Source: Pyrinomonadaceae bacterium (GTDB lineage: Bacteria > Acidobacteriota > Blastocatellia > Pyrinomonadales > Pyrinomonadaceae). From it: a stretch of DNA of 6,867 nucleotides. Below are positions 4,690 through 6,867 of the stretch, piece by piece (position 1 is the first letter of the stretch; each line of letters begins with the position of its first letter). The notes beneath the pieces were generated by a model. The model worked only from the letters and a program-made list of their open reading frames with translations, was not told the DNA's origin and ran no database searches. Location of the stretch: the NCBI GenBank assembly GCA_025937955.1, contig JAICQI010000315.1, forward strand, positions 1-6,867, in the 5' to 3' direction. Position numbers and translations under genes: made by a program.

Positions 4690-5817
4690 TCAGCGATGAA
4701 CATGCTGGAAATACATCTCACGTATTTTTTTGGCCCAACGCCAGAAGTGTCCCTGTCTGACCGTGGCTGGTTCACCCCTGCCGACATTTTTGCGCAGGAA
4801 GATAGCGTCGGCGTCGCCCGTATCAATTACCAGCATAATCTCATGCTTGTACTCTGCGTTAGGATTGGAGCCGTTGATCTCGGCTGCGATATTCTGAGCT
4901 GCGACTTCGGCTTGACGAACAGCCATATGCCCCATCTTGGGTCCAGGGAGGCTCACGCAATCACCGGCGGCGTACATGCCGCTAACGCCTGAAACGCGCA
5001 TGTGGTCGTCAACTCGGAGATAGTGATCTTCATCAGTAAGGCCGGTCCCGACCACAGCACCCGCACCTTTATACGGTGGAACCAGCATGAGAAGATCATA
5101 ATCAAGGCTGCGGCCGTCATCGCTTATTACATTGCCTCGTTCAATCTGCGCGATCGGAAACTGGGGTACGAACTCAATACCACGCGTCGCGAGAGCGTTT
5201 TGGAGGGCAGCGACCGGTATTCCTTCAATGCCGGTTGCTGGCACTGCTTCAGGACTTACGATGGTTAGCTTGATTTGCTGTCCATTTCCTTTTTCTTCAA
5301 AGTACCGCGACAGCGCAAATGCAGTCTCATAAACAGGCAGCGCGAGACGTGATTGAGGACACCAACCCAAGACGATGTGACCGCTACTAAATTGGCGTAT
5401 TGCCTCGCCAAATTTGACGGCGGATTCAGGGGTCAATAGATGATGCGCGTATTCGAAAAAACCGGGAGCCAGTTCCGTTGCCAATCGACGCCCGAGAGCA
5501 AAGATCAGATAGTCATAGCTAATGTCACCTTCGACGGTGCTGTGAATAGTTCTAACACTGTGTGAGTAAGGATCGATTGGCGCCACTTGGGCTTCGAGGA
5601 ATTGCACCCGACGCGAAAGCATTGCTTCACGCAAATCGAAAGAAATATCGTCGATCTCGCACTCGCCAAGCGCTAACCGCACCAGCGCCGGAGAGAAGAC
5701 AAATCGATGATTACGGGATATCAGTGTAATTCTATGTTCCGAGCCGAGTGTTGTGGCCAGAGCTTTCGCAGCTACCACACCGCCAAACCCACCACCAAGA
5801 ATGAGCACATGTGCCAT
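4690..5817 (-). CDS. FAD-dependent NAD(P)/sulfide:quinone-type oxidoreductase
   Basis: This 375-residue flavoprotein has the two-dinucleotide-binding-domain fold. The N-terminal Rossmann motif VLILGGGFGGVVAA (4-17) binds FAD, YDYLIFALGRR (101-111) is the strand before the second domain, and MYAAGDCVSLPGPKMGHMAV (281-300) is the C-terminal FAD motif typical of the SQR and flavocytochrome-c sulfide dehydrogenase branch. The end FWRWAKKIREMYFQHVHR is an amphipathic helix likely to sit on the membrane, as in NDH-2 and SQR enzymes. Only three Cys are present (53, 153, 287). The C-terminal redox Cys of true sulfide:quinone oxidoreductases is absent and Cys153 is not in the usual context, so sulfide as substrate is doubtful and quinone reduction from NAD(P)H or another donor is possible. 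The ATG has AGGA five bases upstream. It follows the ATPase relic and the hemerythrin gene on the same strand. Confidence 0.88.
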   Translation of the reverse strand: MAHVLILGGGFGGVVAAKALATTLGSEHRITLISRNHRFVFSPALVRLALGECEIDDISFDLREAMLSRRVQFLEAQVAPIDPYSHSVRTIHSTVEGDISYDYLIFALGRRLATELAPGFFEYAHHLLTPESAVKFGEAIRQFSSGHIVLGWCPQSRLALPVYETAFALSRYFEEKGNGQQIKLTIVSPEAVPATGIEGIPVAALQNALATRGIEFVPQFPIAQIERGNVISDDGRSLDYDLLMLVPPYKGAGAVVGTGLTDEDHYLRVDDHMRVSGVSGMYAAGDCVSLPGPKMGHMAVRQAEVAAQNIAAEINGSNPNAEYKHEIMLVIDTGDADAIFLRKNVGRGEPATVRQGHFWRWAKKIREMYFQHVHR

Positions 5818-5877
5818 ACGCGTCCTATGCCATCGTTCGAAGACGGCGTCTACGTGAGCTATCTATCAGTAGCCAGT

Positions 5878-6315
5878 TCACGCAGCCAAAAGAACCGAAC
5901 TCGCCACACCAATGCAGCGCAACCAATCGCCGAGTGTGAGCGGCACGGTTGAAAACGCCTGCTGCAGAAAGGGTATATAGATCACCGCTGCCTGTAACGT
6001 GATTGCCAGCAGGATCGATCCCCAAAGCCATTTGTTTGTGAACAGCCCAACAAAGGCGCTTCGCTCATCAGAGCGAGCTCGACGGCCGCACCATGTCGCT
6101 GCTTCTCTCGAGAGATCGGTTCCCGCCAAACCCATCGCGATCCCGATATCGGGGCTTCGCGCTGCAGGACTTTAACGATCTTCAGCTTATGTTCAGGACT
6201 GACGCTCGCCAAGACAGAGATCTGCTTAGCAGTGTCATCGAGAGCAGTCTCCGAAAGTCTTTCCAGTTCGCCTCCCGTAATTACCTTATGATCCTGGACC
6301 AAACCAGGGTTCTTC
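5878..6315 (-). pseudogene. P-type cation ATPase relic, deleted and frameshifted
   Basis: One frame (6315 to about 6155) reads SLKNPGLVQDHKVITGGELE...ISVLASVSPEHKLKIVKVLQR, which is the P-domain of Ca2+/cation P-type ATPases. A second frame continues from about 6160 with DIGIAMGLAGTDLSREAA, then jumps to SDERSAFVGLFTNKWLWGSILLAITL...TVPLTLGDWLRCIGVASSVLLAA, the last transmembrane helices, and stops at 5878. Missing are the whole N-terminal two-thirds including the DKTGT phosphorylation site, the hinge TGDGVNDAPAL between the two P-domain pieces, and the membrane stretch between SREAA and the last helices. At least three deletions and one frame change make it non-functional as a pump. A TAA just before SLKNPG (about 6318-6316) closes the upstream frame. 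A short C-terminal membrane peptide might still be translated. The relic lies between the hemerythrin and oxidoreductase genes. Confidence 0.88.
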
Positions 6316-6358
6316 AGCGATTACTGAGATTCTTCGCCTTCGCGAGGGCCTTTCGTAC

Positions 6359-6867
6359 TTACTTCAGTTTCATCTTCAGATACTCGCCAACCAGGATTGC
6401 GGCGGGGTACAACACCTCCTCTTCGTTCCGCGCATGCATCATCAGCTTTTCGGCGAACACCGCGTGTTCTGTTTTGCCTTCCTGCTTTGCCGTAGCGCTA
6501 AGCTTCTCTAATGCTGCGACAATCGCCTTATGCTCCTGAAGCATATGTGGAAGATCTGCCTTGAGTTTGTCGGTCATGGCAATCACGGTTCGCATCTCGG
6601 GCGTCACGTTACCTTCTGCCAGTGATGAGAGCAGGCCGAGCGGCGGAAGGGCGTACTCTTCTTCTTTGAGGAAGTGCGGATGAAGAACGTCTTCCACTGC
6701 TCTTGCCGCCTCAGCTGTCTTTCCGCCAGCCTTAATGGCGCGCGCAAGGTCCTCATGGAGTTCGACGTGCTCCGCTTTCAAGGATTCAGGGATCTTGAAT
6801 TGGATCTTCCTCTCTCCTTGTGACTTTGGGTAAGCATCACGCTGCCCAAATGCCTGGACCGGGGCGA
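6359..6867 (-). CDS. Hemerythrin HHE-domain protein (5' partial)
   Basis: The frame is open from the right window edge to the stop at 6359, so the start lies outside. The TTG at 6781 has no ribosome binding site, and the 28 codons before it (APVQAFGQRDAYPKSQGE...KIPES) look coding and join smoothly to the domain. About 168 residues are visible. The hemerythrin HHE pattern is clear: AEHVELHEDL, HPHFLKEEEYALPPLG (H-3x-E), LQEHKAIVAALEKL and MMHARNEEEVLYPAAI (H-3x-E), giving His/Glu ligands on a four-helix bundle. Such proteins bind a di-iron centre and may carry or sense O2 or scavenge iron or NO. The specific role here is unknown. The missing N-terminus could include a signal peptide. It is the first visible gene of a minus-strand run that continues into the ATPase relic and the oxidoreductase. 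Confidence 0.87.
   Translation of the reverse strand, partial: APVQAFGQRDAYPKSQGERKIQFKIPESLKAEHVELHEDLARAIKAGGKTAEAARAVEDVLHPHFLKEEEYALPPLGLLSSLAEGNVTPEMRTVIAMTDKLKADLPHMLQEHKAIVAALEKLSATAKQEGKTEHAVFAEKLMMHARNEEEVLYPAAILVGEYLKMKLK

Noticed and set aside
6093..6539. 148-codon plus-strand open frame
   Set aside because: It is antisense to the hemerythrin gene and the ATPase relic. The Ser/Arg/Phe-rich composition is typical of a shadow frame.

Overview
The window looks like a chromosomal stress-response island from a free-living bacterium, most likely a proteobacterium or a similar soil or sediment lineage. I infer this from the gene families (two-domain universal stress protein, Dps, bacterial eRF1-like protein, hemerythrin-domain protein, P-type ATPase relic), the clear Shine-Dalgarno sequences and the moderate base composition. 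The taxonomic placement is weak. I see no tRNA, rRNA, CRISPR array, transposase or phage gene.

Layout. Positions 1-2909 hold a compact minus-strand operon. In transcription order it encodes a baeRF/eRF1-like protein (2909-1758), a small Arg-rich protein (1723-1508, TTG start), a tandem-domain universal stress protein (1444-527), a small basic protein (511-257), and then a universal-stress-protein start (252-202) that hits a stop after 16 codons. That last start is overlapped by a different open frame with a Cys cluster which runs off the window edge (233-1). Positions 2910-3318 are a divergent control region of about 400 bases with several inverted repeats. Reading rightwards from it come dps (3319-3822) and three small genes (3892-4116, 4106-4387, 4401-4556), the second a two-helix membrane protein that overlaps its upstream neighbour. 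A short convergent gap (4557-4689) follows. The remainder is minus-strand again: a hemerythrin-domain gene whose start lies beyond the window (6867-6359), a heavily deleted P-type cation ATPase relic (about 6315-5878), and an FAD-dependent pyridine-nucleotide/sulfide-quinone-type oxidoreductase (5817-4690).

How the parts may work together (inference). Dps protects DNA and stores iron, the hemerythrin-type protein may sense or bind O2 or iron, the flavoprotein handles electrons at the membrane, and the USP and baeRF proteins fit a slow-growth or energy-limited state in which ribosomes and ATP are managed. The shared divergent region suggests that dps and the baeRF-USP operon are co-regulated. 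The locus also shows gene decay: one ATPase reduced to fragments and one USP reduced to its first codons.

The points most worth a second look are the Dps with Tyr in place of the first ferroxidase His, the out-of-frame USP start with its own good ribosome binding site, the mosaic ATPase relic, the structured dps/baeRF intergenic region, and the set of small uncharacterised proteins tied to Dps and USP.
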